61,047 bases of DNA from Actinomycetota bacterium (lineage in GTDB: Bacteria > Actinomycetota > Thermoleophilia > RBG-16-64-13): NCBI GenBank assembly GCA_012523095.1, contig JAAYJE010000140.1:1-61047 (forward strand), written 5' to 3'. Position numbers and translations under genes: made by a program. The number at the start of each line of letters is the position of its first letter. Position 1 is the stretch's first letter. Positions 8,512 to 17,446 of the stretch are shown here, piece after piece. A model generated the notes under the pieces. It saw only the letters and a program-made list of their open reading frames with translations. It searched no databases and was not told where the DNA came from.

Positions 8512-8937
8512 GTGTCTTCGGCTGAGATCATCGTGGCAACCACCGGGCGCGAGGTCCTGGTGGACATCACCGCCCACATCCAGAGCGCGCTTGCCGAGTC
8601 GGCCCCCGGATTGACCGGGCTCGTGAGCATCTTCGTACCTCACACCACTGCCGGCGTCACCATCAACGAAGGCGCGGACCCTTCGGTGGCGCGTGACATC
8701 GTGGAGGGTCTGGCGAGACTCGTCCCCGCCGGGGCAGACTACCACCACGCCGAGGGCAATTCCGACGCCCATATCAAGACCGCACTGATCGGCAGCCAGG
8801 TCATGGTTTCGGTGGAGAAGGGACGCCTGCGTCTCGGCGTCTGGCAGAGCATCTACCTGGCCGAGTTCGACGGCCCGCGGACACGCAAGGTCTGGATCAC
8901 CCCCATGCCGGTCACCCCCGGCAAGCCCGGACGCTGA
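8512..8937 (+). CDS. YjbQ/UPF0047 family protein
   Basis: A 141-residue member of the YjbQ (UPF0047) family, one of which shows thiamine-phosphate synthase side activity; the true role is unsettled. Characteristic stretches are SIFVPHTTAGVTINEGADP, then HHAEGNSDAHIKTALIGSQ and LGVWQSIYLAEFDGPRTRKV. The conserved His residues form a metal or phosphate site at the trimer interface in this family. It starts at GTG with AAGGAG about 9 bases before it. The gene converges on the membrane protein gene with only 16 bases between the stops. Confidence 0.92.
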   Translation: MSSAEIIVATTGREVLVDITAHIQSALAESAPGLTGLVSIFVPHTTAGVTINEGADPSVARDIVEGLARLVPAGADYHHAEGNSDAHIKTALIGSQVMVSVEKGRLRLGVWQSIYLAEFDGPRTRKVWITPMPVTPGKPGR

Positions 8938-8953
8938 CCGTGCAACCCGCCTT

Positions 8954-11212
8954 TTAGTCCCGCGGGGGCTCTCCATCATCGGGGGGTGTACCGCCGGTGG
9001 TCGGGTCCGTCACAAGCCCTTCGTCACCCAAGTCTTCGAGCGGCGGAGCCGATCCTTCCACAGCTCCCGCCAGGCATCTACGCCTTCGCCACAGGACGAT
9101 GCGCCAAATCGTCAGCCCGAGGAGCAGAGCCCACGCCAGCACCTCGAGCACCTGCCCCACAGTGTTGGCCGCCGTGCGCCCGTAGTAGAGAGTCACGTGG
9201 CTCTGGGTGGGGATGACCATCATCATGGAGGGTGAAGCCAAAAACGGCCCCTCTGCGCCCTCCACGTGCCAGTTGGGGAAGTAGGAGATCTTGACCCAGT
9301 GTGGCTCGCCGACGGCGGTGGTATCGAAGGTGAGCTTCTCGTTCTCGAGCCTCTCGTTGGTGACATGGCCCTCGGTGTTGATGGGCGCTATGGGCGGGCT
9401 GGTGGCCTGGTCGGGCGTGATGTTGACAAAGCCACTCAGAGCATCCTCTCCTCTGTCCCACACCATCGGGACATCGAGAGCCGACTCCTCCAGATACCAG
9501 GCGTTGGCGATGTCTCGCCATTCGCCGGCCTCCACCTTCAGCGCTACCGGCTCGTTCTTCATCACCTCTACGTAGCCGCTGGAGCCCGAGATACGGAAGA
9601 TATTGTAGACGCCGAACTCGGCCAGCAGCTCCGTCCGCGGGTCGGCCATGACCTGTTCGGTAACCACCTCGGAATGAGTGAGCAGATAGGGGATGTTCAT
9701 CAGTTGCAGATGGGTGATGCCCCGCGGCACATCAAGATTCGGGTAGTCGACACCGATGATGGCTCTGCTTGGTTTGTCCGACAACTCGGCCTGATTGATG
9801 AAGTGGAAGGCGGCGGTATACGACGCCTCCATCAGCGTGCCTTCCATGGTGTCCAAACGCGTCCAGTAGGGGATGATCTCGAAGGCCCTGGGTGTACCGA
9901 ACGCGTCGATGTTGCCGGCGTCGCCCGAGCCTCCGGAGTGCTCGATCATCACCCGCCCCGGGGTGAGGGTATCGAAGAAATCGTTGATCTCCTTGTACTG
10001 GCTCCAGGCCGGTTTGCCCTCGTAACCGGAGTAGTTCCACTTGATCCATCCGGCCGCCGTGGTGCTGGTGATCACGAGGATGGCTCCGACCACGACCGCC
10101 ACCACCGGTACGTAGATGCGTCGTGCTGTTACGCCTCGCAGGCGGAACAGATCGCGGATCATCACCATGAACGGGCGAATCAGCCAGGCAGCTCCGTAGG
10201 CCGCCCACAGATGCAGCGAGATGTAGAAGAAGGGCAGTATGCGGGCGTTCCACAGCCGCCCGTCGGGCATGACCCAGAAGAGCACCAGGGTAACGAAGGT
10301 TATCCAGGCCAAGGGGAGGAGTCTTCGCTCTTTGCGCGCCACCGCGTAGGCTATGCCGATGAGACCCAGCGCCGCCACGGGGAGGATGGCCGTGGGCAGT
10401 AGGTCCTTTATGGAGTCCAGCTGGTTCCAGGCCATGTGGGCCGTCCACTTCAGGTTGGCTGCGAACGGCAACGACCAGAACGCGGTCAAACAGAAGCCCA
10501 CCGCTCCGACAGACGCAAGGTAGCCCAGCGACCGCCAACGACGATTGACCAGCAGGAGCCCGGGCACCAAGCACACGAGGACGATGGTGGTCACGATATG
10601 CGAAAGAGTCAACGCCATGAGGATGAGGCAGTTGAGGACGAACAGCATGTTGAAGCCCGGTTTCTCCATCCCTCGGTACATGGTCCCGAGAAAGAGGAAC
10701 ACGAGCGCGAAACTGAGCATGTACCCGAACTCACCGGCCAACGTGCTGAGGATGTTGGCCCCATAGATGGAGTAGCTCTCCATGAGCAAGAAGGCCAAAG
10801 CGAAGACGGCCGCCAGAACGGGGAAGGGACGCCGCACCCTCCACAGCCTACCCATCGCATAGACGGTCGCCGGCAGCGCGAAAACCCCCAGCACCGTCAC
10901 GATCTTGAAGGCGATCTGGTAGGGGATGAACCAGTCGAGGATGGCTATGAGCAGGAAGGGGAACGGGAAGTAGAAGGTCAGCATGGGCATGCCGGCATAC
11001 CAGCCCGGCGCCCACCCGGTCAGACGGAAGTTGGGCAGTAACTCCTGGATGAGGTACTGAGCCGGGTAGTGATGAGCTCCGGTGTCACCACCGGCAGTGG
11101 TGGTGAGGCTGAAGAGGAGATCGGGTCTGTAGAAGATGAGGAGAGTGGCGTAGATGGCCAAGAAGGCCAGCAACGTGGGAAGCCAATCCCAGATGCTACC
11201 CTTCGACACCAA
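8954..11212 (-). CDS. large polytopic membrane protein, 6-pyruvoyl-tetrahydropterin-synthase-related type
   Basis: A 752-residue integral membrane protein of the family labelled 6-pyruvoyl-tetrahydropterin synthase-related (a misleading name; the fold resembles lipid-linked-sugar glycosyltransferases). The first ~390 residues hold about ten membrane helices. An early loop has AGGDTGAHHYP and WYAGMPMLTFYFPFPF, reminiscent of acidic/His loops of GT-C enzymes. A ~270-residue outside domain and a C-terminal helix (VLEVLAWALLLGLTIWRIVL) follow, then an acidic tail. The start is TTG 11212 or GTG 11209, with an AGGA just upstream. It follows the glycosyltransferase gene by 19 bases, suggesting envelope glycan assembly. 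Confidence 0.75.
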   Translation of the reverse strand: MVSKGSIWDWLPTLLAFLAIYATLLIFYRPDLLFSLTTTAGGDTGAHHYPAQYLIQELLPNFRLTGWAPGWYAGMPMLTFYFPFPFLLIAILDWFIPYQIAFKIVTVLGVFALPATVYAMGRLWRVRRPFPVLAAVFALAFLLMESYSIYGANILSTLAGEFGYMLSFALVFLFLGTMYRGMEKPGFNMLFVLNCLILMALTLSHIVTTIVLVCLVPGLLLVNRRWRSLGYLASVGAVGFCLTAFWSLPFAANLKWTAHMAWNQLDSIKDLLPTAILPVAALGLIGIAYAVARKERRLLPLAWITFVTLVLFWVMPDGRLWNARILPFFYISLHLWAAYGAAWLIRPFMVMIRDLFRLRGVTARRIYVPVVAVVVGAILVITSTTAAGWIKWNYSGYEGKPAWSQYKEINDFFDTLTPGRVMIEHSGGSGDAGNIDAFGTPRAFEIIPYWTRLDTMEGTLMEASYTAAFHFINQAELSDKPSRAIIGVDYPNLDVPRGITHLQLMNIPYLLTHSEVVTEQVMADPRTELLAEFGVYNIFRISGSSGYVEVMKNEPVALKVEAGEWRDIANAWYLEESALDVPMVWDRGEDALSGFVNITPDQATSPPIAPINTEGHVTNERLENEKLTFDTTAVGEPHWVKISYFPNWHVEGAEGPFLASPSMMMVIPTQSHVTLYYGRTAANTVGQVLEVLAWALLLGLTIWRIVLWRRRRCLAGAVEGSAPPLEDLGDEGLVTDPTTGGTPPDDGEPPRD

Positions 11213-11231
11213 GTCCTGCTGCTCTTCGGGC

Positions 11232-12101
11232 TCAGGCTCCAGGTCTCCCCTCCTTCCAAAGCGTCAGTCGCAACCTTATCAGGTTCCTTATTGTACGTGG
11301 TATGCGACGCGCGATGGAAGAACGAGGTTTCCGCTTCTCTTCGACGGTGACCGGCAGCGCATGAACCGCGACGCCCCCACGGCGGGCCCGGATGATGAGC
11401 TCGGTGTCGAAGAGGTCGGTGGTCATGATCGTCTTCGGAGCGTAGCGGGCCACGACCTCCCGGCGCAGCACCTTCATGCCGTGGGTGTCGTCCATGTGGC
11501 GGTCGAACAGCACCCGCAGGATAGTGGTGAACCCCAGGGAGATGAAGTGCCGCACCGGCGAGCGGCGATCCTCAGAGCCCTCCACCAGCTTGCTGCCCAC
11601 CACGATGCCCGGCGCGGCCGCCGAGACGCCCGTCGAGACACCCGCTGCGCCGCCCTCCACGCGGGCTCCCCCCGTTCCGGCGGTCCTCAGTTCTCCTGCG
11701 CCCCCCGCGAGTACATCCCCGGCCTTCACGATGAAGTCCACGTCGTGATAGTCGATGTCGAAGTTCACGATGAGATCGCCCCGCCCCGCCAACATACCGG
11801 CCTTCATGGCGGCGCCGTAGTCGGGAACAGGGAGTCTGAGGACCTTGATCCGTGGGTTGACTTCGGCCAATGCCTCCGCGATGGCCCCAGTGGCATCGGA
11901 GCTGCCGTTCTCGGCCAAGAGCAGCTCGTAATCGACTCCACGGGCTTCCATCTCCTCCGTTAGGCCCTCGACCTCCTCAGCGAGACACTCGGCCTCGTTG
12001 TGGACGGGGATGACGATGGAGTATGCGGGGGCAGGGCCGACGGAGGCCGCGCCGGCGAGGTCGGGCGTCTCCGGGAGCCGGTCCTCCTCGGGATCAACCA
12101 T
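11232..12101 (-). CDS. family 2 (dolichol-phosphate-mannose-synthase-like) glycosyltransferase
   Basis: A 289-residue GT2 enzyme that would move a sugar from a nucleotide donor to polyprenyl phosphate on the inner membrane face. It shows YSIVIPVHNEAECL (nucleotide site), LLAENGSSDATG, GDLIVNFDIDYHDVDFI (the DxD-like metal site) and a C-terminal amphipathic basic tail. Residues 132-166 (nt 11604-11708) are a Gly/Ala/Val-rich insert in the middle of the fold. AAGGGG precedes ATG 12101. The start overlaps the end of the gtrA-like gene by 8 bases, a usual GT2-GtrA pairing for polyprenyl-linked sugar transfer. Confidence 0.88.
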   Translation of the reverse strand: MVDPEEDRLPETPDLAGAASVGPAPAYSIVIPVHNEAECLAEEVEGLTEEMEARGVDYELLLAENGSSDATGAIAEALAEVNPRIKVLRLPVPDYGAAMKAGMLAGRGDLIVNFDIDYHDVDFIVKAGDVLAGGAGELRTAGTGGARVEGGAAGVSTGVSAAAPGIVVGSKLVEGSEDRRSPVRHFISLGFTTILRVLFDRHMDDTHGMKVLRREVVARYAPKTIMTTDLFDTELIIRARRGGVAVHALPVTVEEKRKPRSSIARRIPRTIRNLIRLRLTLWKEGRPGA

Positions 12102-12549
12102 GGTTGTTCCCCTTCAGGGCGGTATGCTTGAAGGCGAAGTAGCGGCTGCCCAGGAAGTTCCAGGTGACCGACACCACGGCGGCCGCAAAGGCCTTGGCGA
12201 TACGCATCCAGAAGCCTCCGGAATCGATCCAGATGCCCAAGAGGGTGAATACGATGACGTTCACAAGGAGCGGGGGAAGGTTCACCGCGAAAAAGATGGC
12301 GAACTCACGCTTGGCGCGGTCCGACCGACCGGCGCTGAACGTCCAGTACTTGTTCCAGACGAAACTGTTGCAGATGCCGAGTACATATGAGACGGCCTTG
12401 GCGGCCACATGAGGTATGCCCGGAATCAGCCCGAGCAGCGCGAAGGCCCCAAGGTCGACAACCGTATTGAGCAGGCCGACGATGACAAACCGGACGGCTT
12501 GGCCGGACATCCGGTCGCGCCGGAGTAGAGAGCGTATCAGGTCCACCAT
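12094..12549 (-). CDS. GtrA-family membrane protein
   Basis: A GtrA-like protein of about 151 residues with four predicted membrane helices (AVRFVIVGLLNTVVDLGAFA, AAKAVSYVLGICNSFVWNKY, FAVNLPPLLVNVIVFTLLGI, IAKAFAAAVVSVTWNFLGSR). The NSFVWNKYWTF motif is the family signature. GtrA proteins are thought to flip or present polyprenyl-linked sugars, which fits the glycosyltransferase and the big membrane protein downstream. Start choice: ATG 12549 (MVDLIRSLLRRD) follows a GGGGG run; ATG 12510 and an upstream ATG at 12624 are also in frame. Confidence 0.88.
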   Translation of the reverse strand: MVDLIRSLLRRDRMSGQAVRFVIVGLLNTVVDLGAFALLGLIPGIPHVAAKAVSYVLGICNSFVWNKYWTFSAGRSDRAKREFAIFFAVNLPPLLVNVIVFTLLGIWIDSGGFWMRIAKAFAAAVVSVTWNFLGSRYFAFKHTALKGNNHG

Positions 12550-12709
12550 CCCCCACTGTCCAAGAGATGCACCCTGCCGGAAGCAGGCGGTCTTGCCGGA
12601 AGCAAGCGGTCTATATGCTAACATCCCCCAGGTCTTCTGGTGGTTCTGCAGACAAGGATACGGAAGCGATCACCCGCCCAAGATGCCCCTTCGCGATACT
12701 CAGGCCGAC

Positions 12710-14212
12710 ATGCCGAAGAGCGTAGCTTTTCGCACCATAGGCTGCAGACTCAACCAGTGCGAGACCGCCCAGATGCAGGAGGCCCTCCTGGCCGCCGGCT
12801 ATCGTCTGGTCGGCTGGGATCGGCCGGCCACCGTGCGCGTGGTCAACACGTGTACGGTGACCGCCAAGAGCGACCGCACCTGCCGTCACGAGATCCGGGC
12901 CGCCAAGCGTTTCGATCCTGACTGCCTGATGGTCGTGACGGGGTGCTTCGCCCAGGTGTCCCCCGAGGCAGCCGCGGTCGTATCCGGCGTCGATCTGGTG
13001 CTGGGCAATCTCGACAAACTCCGGTTGGCCGAGCACCTGGCCGAGCGGCTAGGGGCCGGCGGGAGCCGCGGGTCGGGGACACGAGGACGGTCGGCGCCAC
13101 CGGGAGAGCCGGGGGCGCCTGACGGGTCGGGGGCGCCGACGGCCACGACGACCCCGGCCGTCGCCGCCACACCCCCGGTGGTGGTGACGCCGTATCCTGA
13201 TCGTCCCTCCTTCGAGGGCGGGCTCTTCACCCGGTTTCACGGCTACACCAGAGCTTTTCTCAAGATCCAGAACGGCTGTGACTCTTCCTGCGCGTACTGC
13301 ATCGTCCCCCGAGCCCGGGGACCGGCCCGCAGCATGCGTCGGGCCGAGGTACTCGAACAGGTACGCCTGCTGGCGGCCCGAGGCTACCGGGAGGTGGTGC
13401 TTACCGGCATCGATCTGGGCAGCTGGGGGCACGACACGGGCGAGGGGACGCTGGCCGGTCTGCTGGAGGCCCTTCTCGCGGAGGGAGGGGCCGGACGCTA
13501 CCGTCTCAGCTCCATCGAGCCTTTGGAGGTGGATACCGCCCTGCTGGACGTCATCGGACAGGCCGGCGACCGGGTAGCGCACCACTTCCACCTGCCGTTG
13601 CAGAGCGGGTCGGACGCGGTGCTCCGCCGTATGGGCCGGCCGTATTCCTCCGCGGAGTATGTGGAAGTGGTCGACGAGCTGGCGCGGCGCTTCCCCCAGG
13701 CGACGCTGGGCGCCGACGTCATCGCCGGTTTTCCCGGCGAGACCGATGAGGAATTCGAGCAGACCTTTACGCTGATCGAACAGTCGATGCTCAACTATCT
13801 ACACGTGTTCAGCTACAGCGACCGCCCCGGCACGAGAGCCGCCTCCATGGCGCCAAAGATCACGCCTCAGGCGCTGCGTGAGCGGAGTATGCGGCTGATC
13901 GCTCTAGGCACGCGTAAGAAGGACGCGTTTCGCGATAGTCTGAGGGGCACCGAACAGAGAGTCCTGGTCCTTAAGGAGCGGACACCCGACGGCCGACTGG
14001 TGGGGCTCACCGGCAACTATGTGGAGGTCCTCGTGAGCGACGACAGCTTGGCAAATAGGTTCGCCCGGGTGCGACTCCGCGGCCGGCTGCAGGAGGAGCG
14101 CTGGGAGTGTGACCTCTTACAGGCGGAGGAGAACGCCGACATACCCGGTGGTCAGGAGGGCGTCACCCGCGATCTCAGAGCCGCAACCGGATCCTCAGAG
14201 GAGCAGGTCTGA
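12710..14212 (+). CDS. mtaB: MtaB-type tRNA threonylcarbamoyladenosine methylthiotransferase
   Basis: A radical SAM methylthiotransferase that turns t6A37 into ms2t6A37 in tRNA. The N-terminal UPF0004 domain supplies Cys12, Cys48 and Cys79 for the auxiliary cluster. The radical SAM cluster is Cys190, Cys194, Cys197 in [40 protein letters not shown] and [13 protein letters not shown] follow, and a TRAM-like tail ends the protein. The [12 protein letters not shown] sequence favours MtaB over MiaB. At ~500 residues it is longer than the usual 430-450, mostly from a Gly/Pro/Ala/Thr insert around nt 13050-13195. The start is ATG 12710 by homology; ATG 12683 is possible. The stop overlaps the next gene as TGATG. 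Confidence 0.93.
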   Translation: MPKSVAFRTIGCRLNQCETAQMQEALLAAGYRLVGWDRPATVRVVNTCTVTAKSDRTCRHEIRAAKRFDPDCLMVVTGCFAQVSPEAAAVVSGVDLVLGNLDKLRLAEHLAERLGAGGSRGSGTRGRSAPPGEPGAPDGSGAPTATTTPAVAATPPVVVTPYPDRPSFEGGLFTRFHGYTRAFLKIQNGCDSSCAYCIVPRARGPARSMRRAEVLEQVRLLAARGYREVVLTGIDLGSWGHDTGEGTLAGLLEALLAEGGAGRYRLSSIEPLEVDTALLDVIGQAGDRVAHHFHLPLQSGSDAVLRRMGRPYSSAEYVEVVDELARRFPQATLGADVIAGFPGETDEEFEQTFTLIEQSMLNYLHVFSYSDRPGTRAASMAPKITPQALRERSMRLIALGTRKKDAFRDSLRGTEQRVLVLKERTPDGRLVGLTGNYVEVLVSDDSLANRFARVRLRGRLQEERWECDLLQAEENADIPGGQEGVTRDLRAATGSSEEQV

Positions 14213-14865
14213 TGCGCGTGGTGGTTCAAAGAGTGATCCGGGCTTCTGTCGAGGTGGACGGACTCACGGTAGGCGAGATCGGCCCCGGGCTGCTGGTGTT
14301 CGTCGGAGTGGGGAGAGAGGACACGCCCGGAGGCGACGGTGGAGCAGCGAGTGGCGCGGCGCCCGACCCTGCAGCCCGCGCCGGCGCACTGACCGGCACG
14401 GCCCGCGGAGGCGCACCGGCCGGCGCAGCTCGCGGCGCCCCGGTGCCCGGCGCCGCCGCGATCGCGCTTGCCGACAAGGTCGCCAACCTCCGTATCTTCC
14501 CGGATCTGCAGGGCAGGGCGAACCTCTCCCTTCTCGACACGGGTGGCTCGGCATTGGTGATCAGCCAGTTCACCCTCTACGCCGACTGCCGCCGCGGCCG
14601 TCGACCCTCCTTCTCAAAGGCCGCCGACCCGGCGCCTGCGGAGGCCCTGGTAGAGGAGTTCCGTCTGGCGCTGGAGCGGCTCGGCGTCAAGACCGCCGCA
14701 GGCCGGTTCGGGGCCCACATGACGGTGTCTTTGGTCAACGACGGCCCCTATACCATCCTGCTCGACAGCGAAGTGCTTTCCGGACCGCGGTCCGGCCGCG
14801 GTGCGGAGACCGCGGCGGACGGCGTCGCCGGGCCCGGCTCCCCCGCCACCCCCCAAGGAGACTGA
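14212..14865 (+). CDS. dtd: D-aminoacyl-tRNA deacylase with large internal insert
   Basis: Dtd frees tRNA from mischarged D-amino acids. The family sequence is easy to follow: [41 protein letters not shown], the catalytic-face [20 protein letters not shown], and [20 protein letters not shown]. Usual length is ~145-150 residues; here it is 217 because ~44 Gly/Ala/Pro residues (about 38-83, nt 14326-14460) sit between the third strand and the next helix, and a Pro/Ala tail is added. The insert lies in a surface loop of the known fold, so activity may be kept. It overlaps mtaB by one base and is followed within 2 bases by the PHP hydrolase gene. Confidence 0.93.
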   Translation: MRVVVQRVIRASVEVDGLTVGEIGPGLLVFVGVGREDTPGGDGGAASGAAPDPAARAGALTGTARGGAPAGAARGAPVPGAAAIALADKVANLRIFPDLQGRANLSLLDTGGSALVISQFTLYADCRRGRRPSFSKAADPAPAEALVEEFRLALERLGVKTAAGRFGAHMTVSLVNDGPYTILLDSEVLSGPRSGRGAETAADGVAGPGSPATPQGD

Positions 14866-14866
14866 A

Positions 14867-15718
14867 GTGCAACTTCCCGATTACCACACTCACACGGAGC
14901 GGTGCGGACACGCGCATGGACAACCTGCCGACTACGTGGCGGCGGCCCAGACGCTCGGTCTGAGCGCGATCGGTATCGCAGATCACCTTCCGCTGCTCCC
15001 GGAGCCCGATCCCGAGCTCTCCATGAGCGCCTCCGACCTGGCGGACTATGTGGCAGAGGTGCAGGAGCTGAAGAGCGCGCATCCCGGATACGTCCTTCTC
15101 GGCATCGAGGCTGACTACCGTCCCCACACCGTCTCCGACGTGCGCTCGCTTCTGGAGGCGTACCCTTTCGACTACGTCATAGGTTCCGTCCACCACCTAG
15201 GCGAGTGGGGATTCGACGACCCTCGCCAGATCGACGAGTACGAGGACCGCGATATCGACGACGTCTGGGTGGAATATCTGGAACTGGTGGGCGATGCCGC
15301 CGAGACCGGCCTCTTCACCGTACTGGGCCACCTCGACCTGGTGAAGAAGTTCGGGTTTCGTCCGACACGGACGCTGAATATCGAACTCGACCACCTCGTG
15401 TCCCGCATCGCCGAGACCGACGTGATAGTCGAGATGAACACTGCGGGTCTTCACAGACCGGTCAAAGAAACCTATCCCAACGTGGATATACTTGCCCGCC
15501 TGAACGAGGCCGGGATCGCCCTCACGTTCGGATCCGACGCGCACCGGCCCGAAGAGGTAGGCCGTGACTTCTCCCACGCCGTCGACTTGGCATGCGCCGC
15601 AGGCTACCAGGAGTTCGCCTGCCTTGAGATCGATGCGGCCGGCGGTCGCGCCCGGCCGCGCCTGCGCGCCTTTGCCCCCCGACGCCCACGCAGATCTCCC
15701 GGAGACCCCCTGTCTTGA
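14867..15718 (+). CDS. histidinol-phosphatase-type PHP hydrolase
   Basis: A ~283-residue PHP-fold metallohydrolase resembling HisJ/HisK histidinol phosphatases. It carries DYHTHTERCGHA (His7, His9), IGIADHLPLL, LLGIEADYRP, FDYVIGSVHHLGEW, TVLGHLDLVKKFG and TFGSDAHRPEEVG, which together supply the trinuclear metal site. No other histidine-pathway gene is nearby, so the substrate remains open. GTG 14867 is chosen because AAGGAG lies about 7 bases before it, right after the dtd stop. An in-frame ATG at 14801 would add a Pro-rich leader overlapping dtd. The C-terminal ~25 residues are Arg/Pro-rich. Confidence 0.85.
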   Translation: MQLPDYHTHTERCGHAHGQPADYVAAAQTLGLSAIGIADHLPLLPEPDPELSMSASDLADYVAEVQELKSAHPGYVLLGIEADYRPHTVSDVRSLLEAYPFDYVIGSVHHLGEWGFDDPRQIDEYEDRDIDDVWVEYLELVGDAAETGLFTVLGHLDLVKKFGFRPTRTLNIELDHLVSRIAETDVIVEMNTAGLHRPVKETYPNVDILARLNEAGIALTFGSDAHRPEEVGRDFSHAVDLACAAGYQEFACLEIDAAGGRARPRLRAFAPRRPRRSPGDPLS

Positions 15719-16668
15719 GGGCCGCCGTCATCTACAACCCGTTCGCCGGCCGCGGCCGGGGCGGTGACATCGCTTCGGCCGTAGAGCGGGGTCTGGTCAA
15801 GCGCGGTTTCGAGACCGACCTCCATGCCACGGAACGGCAGGGGACCGCCATGACCATCGCTCGGCGGTTCGCGGCCGAGGCCGACGTCATCGTCGCCGTG
15901 GGAGGGGACGGCACTATCAATGAGGTGGTCAACGGGATGGCGGCCGGAGCGGATGCGACGGCGGGGGGCGGAGCGGCCATCTCCGACACTGGGCCGGATT
16001 GCGGCGTAGCGGAGCGGCCGCGCGCACGCAGAGCTCTGCTGGGCATAGTGCCGGCAGGGACGGTCAATGTCCTCGCACTCGAACTCGGCCTCCCGTTCCA
16101 GGTCGAACGGGCCTGCAACGTCATCGCGGGTGGCAGGACCATCTCTCTCGACCTGGGCAAGGTCAACGGCCGTGGGTTCGTGTTGATGGTGGGCGCCGGG
16201 GTCGACGCCTTGACGGTGCGAAACGTCGACCGGCGGGCCAAGAGACGCTACAAAGAACTCGCTTTTATCACCACCGGGGCCAGGATCGGTTGGGCTGCAC
16301 CGCCACCCGTCTTTCTCACCCGAGTGGGCGGCCGAGAGTTCCGAACCACCTTCTTCGTAGCCGGGAACAGCCGGTACTACGCAGCCCGGCTGGGCATGAC
16401 CCCCCACGCGGATCCCACCGACGGTCTTCTTGATCTGGTGCTTTTCACGGGAACCAGCCGGTCGAGTCTCACCGTCTTCTGGCTGGGCGTCCCGAGCGGT
16501 CTACATCTGCGCAACCCCAACGTGGTCTACGTACGGGCGCGGCAGGCGGAGCTGCTGCCCCTGGATGACAAGGAGCCCATTTGGTTCCAAACCGACGGAG
16601 AACCGGCTGGTAGACTCCCGGCCACAGTGGAGATCGACGCTCACGCACTGGAAGTGCTGGTACCGTGA
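15715..16668 (+). CDS. diacylglycerol-kinase-fold lipid kinase (YegS/DgkB type)
   Basis: A 317-residue kinase of the DAGK catalytic superfamily, which phosphorylates diacylglycerol or a related lipid at the membrane. It has VIYNPFAGRGRGGD (start strand), VAVGGDGTINEVVNGM (residues 60-75, the ATP-binding GGDGT loop), LGIVPAGTVNVLALELGLP and a C-terminal beta-sandwich ending EPIWFQTDGEPAGRLPATVE. Residues 76-107 (nt 15940-16035) are an Ala/Gly/Arg-rich insert just after the GGDGT helix. The TTG start overlaps the preceding stop as TTGA, with GGAG about 11 bases upstream. Confidence 0.9.
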   Translation: MRAAVIYNPFAGRGRGGDIASAVERGLVKRGFETDLHATERQGTAMTIARRFAAEADVIVAVGGDGTINEVVNGMAAGADATAGGGAAISDTGPDCGVAERPRARRALLGIVPAGTVNVLALELGLPFQVERACNVIAGGRTISLDLGKVNGRGFVLMVGAGVDALTVRNVDRRAKRRYKELAFITTGARIGWAAPPPVFLTRVGGREFRTTFFVAGNSRYYAARLGMTPHADPTDGLLDLVLFTGTSRSSLTVFWLGVPSGLHLRNPNVVYVRARQAELLPLDDKEPIWFQTDGEPAGRLPATVEIDAHALEVLVP

Positions 16669-16715
16669 GAGGAAGAGGACGATTGCCCGAAGACACGAGA
16701 CGGAGAGAAGAGAGC

Positions 16716-17381
16716 ATGATCAAGATCCTGAGACGGCGTGGTCTTCTATTGGCGGCTTTGATCGCGTTGGTGGCAGTGGCCGGGTTGTCCGCCGCATGCT
16801 CCGACTCTGAAGGCGCCCCTACCGATACGACCACCATAACGATAAGTGTGGAAGATTCGGCCACTACCAAGACCACAGGTGGGGAAGATTCGGCCACCAC
16901 CACGGAGACCATCAGCGTCACAACAGGGGAGACGCTGGTGGTGGGCGGAGAATCCAAGGAGGAATACGAGACGTCGCTGCCCGATCTGAAAGCCGCGGTG
17001 GCCGCCGCCCCGGACGATCTGGACAAGTTGCAGAAGCTAGCCGTCGCCCAGTACCAGACCGGCCGGTTGTCCGACGCAGCTTCCACCTACCGGAAGATGC
17101 TCGCCATCGAAGATAACGCCTTCACACGGAACAACCTCGCGAACGTCTTGCGGGACATGGGCGACATGGAAGAAGCCAAGACTCTCTATCGAGAAGCTCT
17201 CGCCGCCGACCCCACCCTCGTACACCCATACGTCAACCTGGCCCACATACTTCTTGATGAGGGTGATGACCGGGGTGCTTTGGACCTCTTGCAATCCGGG
17301 ATGGAAAAGGTCACGGGAGACGACAAGACATCCATACAGAGCTTCATAGACCGGCTGACTCAGTCGACCACGACCACCTAG
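16716..17381 (+). CDS. TPR-repeat lipoprotein (paralogue 1)
   Basis: A 221-residue exported lipoprotein. Basic N-terminus, hydrophobic stretch, then a lipobox (LSAAC) with the lipidated Cys near residue 28. A Thr/Ser-rich linker (repeated DSATTKTT/DSATTTET units) precedes three tetratricopeptide-type helix pairs: KLAVAQYQTGRLSDAASTYR, NLANVLRDMGDMEEAKTLYR, NLAHILLDEGDDRGALDLL. TPR domains bind partner proteins; the partner is unknown. GGAGAG lies about 10 bases before ATG 16716. The next gene encodes a clear paralogue. Confidence 0.85.
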   Translation: MIKILRRRGLLLAALIALVAVAGLSAACSDSEGAPTDTTTITISVEDSATTKTTGGEDSATTTETISVTTGETLVVGGESKEEYETSLPDLKAAVAAAPDDLDKLQKLAVAQYQTGRLSDAASTYRKMLAIEDNAFTRNNLANVLRDMGDMEEAKTLYREALAADPTLVHPYVNLAHILLDEGDDRGALDLLQSGMEKVTGDDKTSIQSFIDRLTQSTTTT

Positions 17382-17446
17382 AGACGCCGCCTCGGAGGCG
17401 CGGACCACGCCCGAGTGGCGGTCGGTCGAGACTCACCTGGCCGGCG

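Noticed and set aside
8938-8953. Terminator between YjbQ and the membrane protein gene
   Set aside because: Only 16 bases separate the convergent stops and no inverted repeat is visible there.
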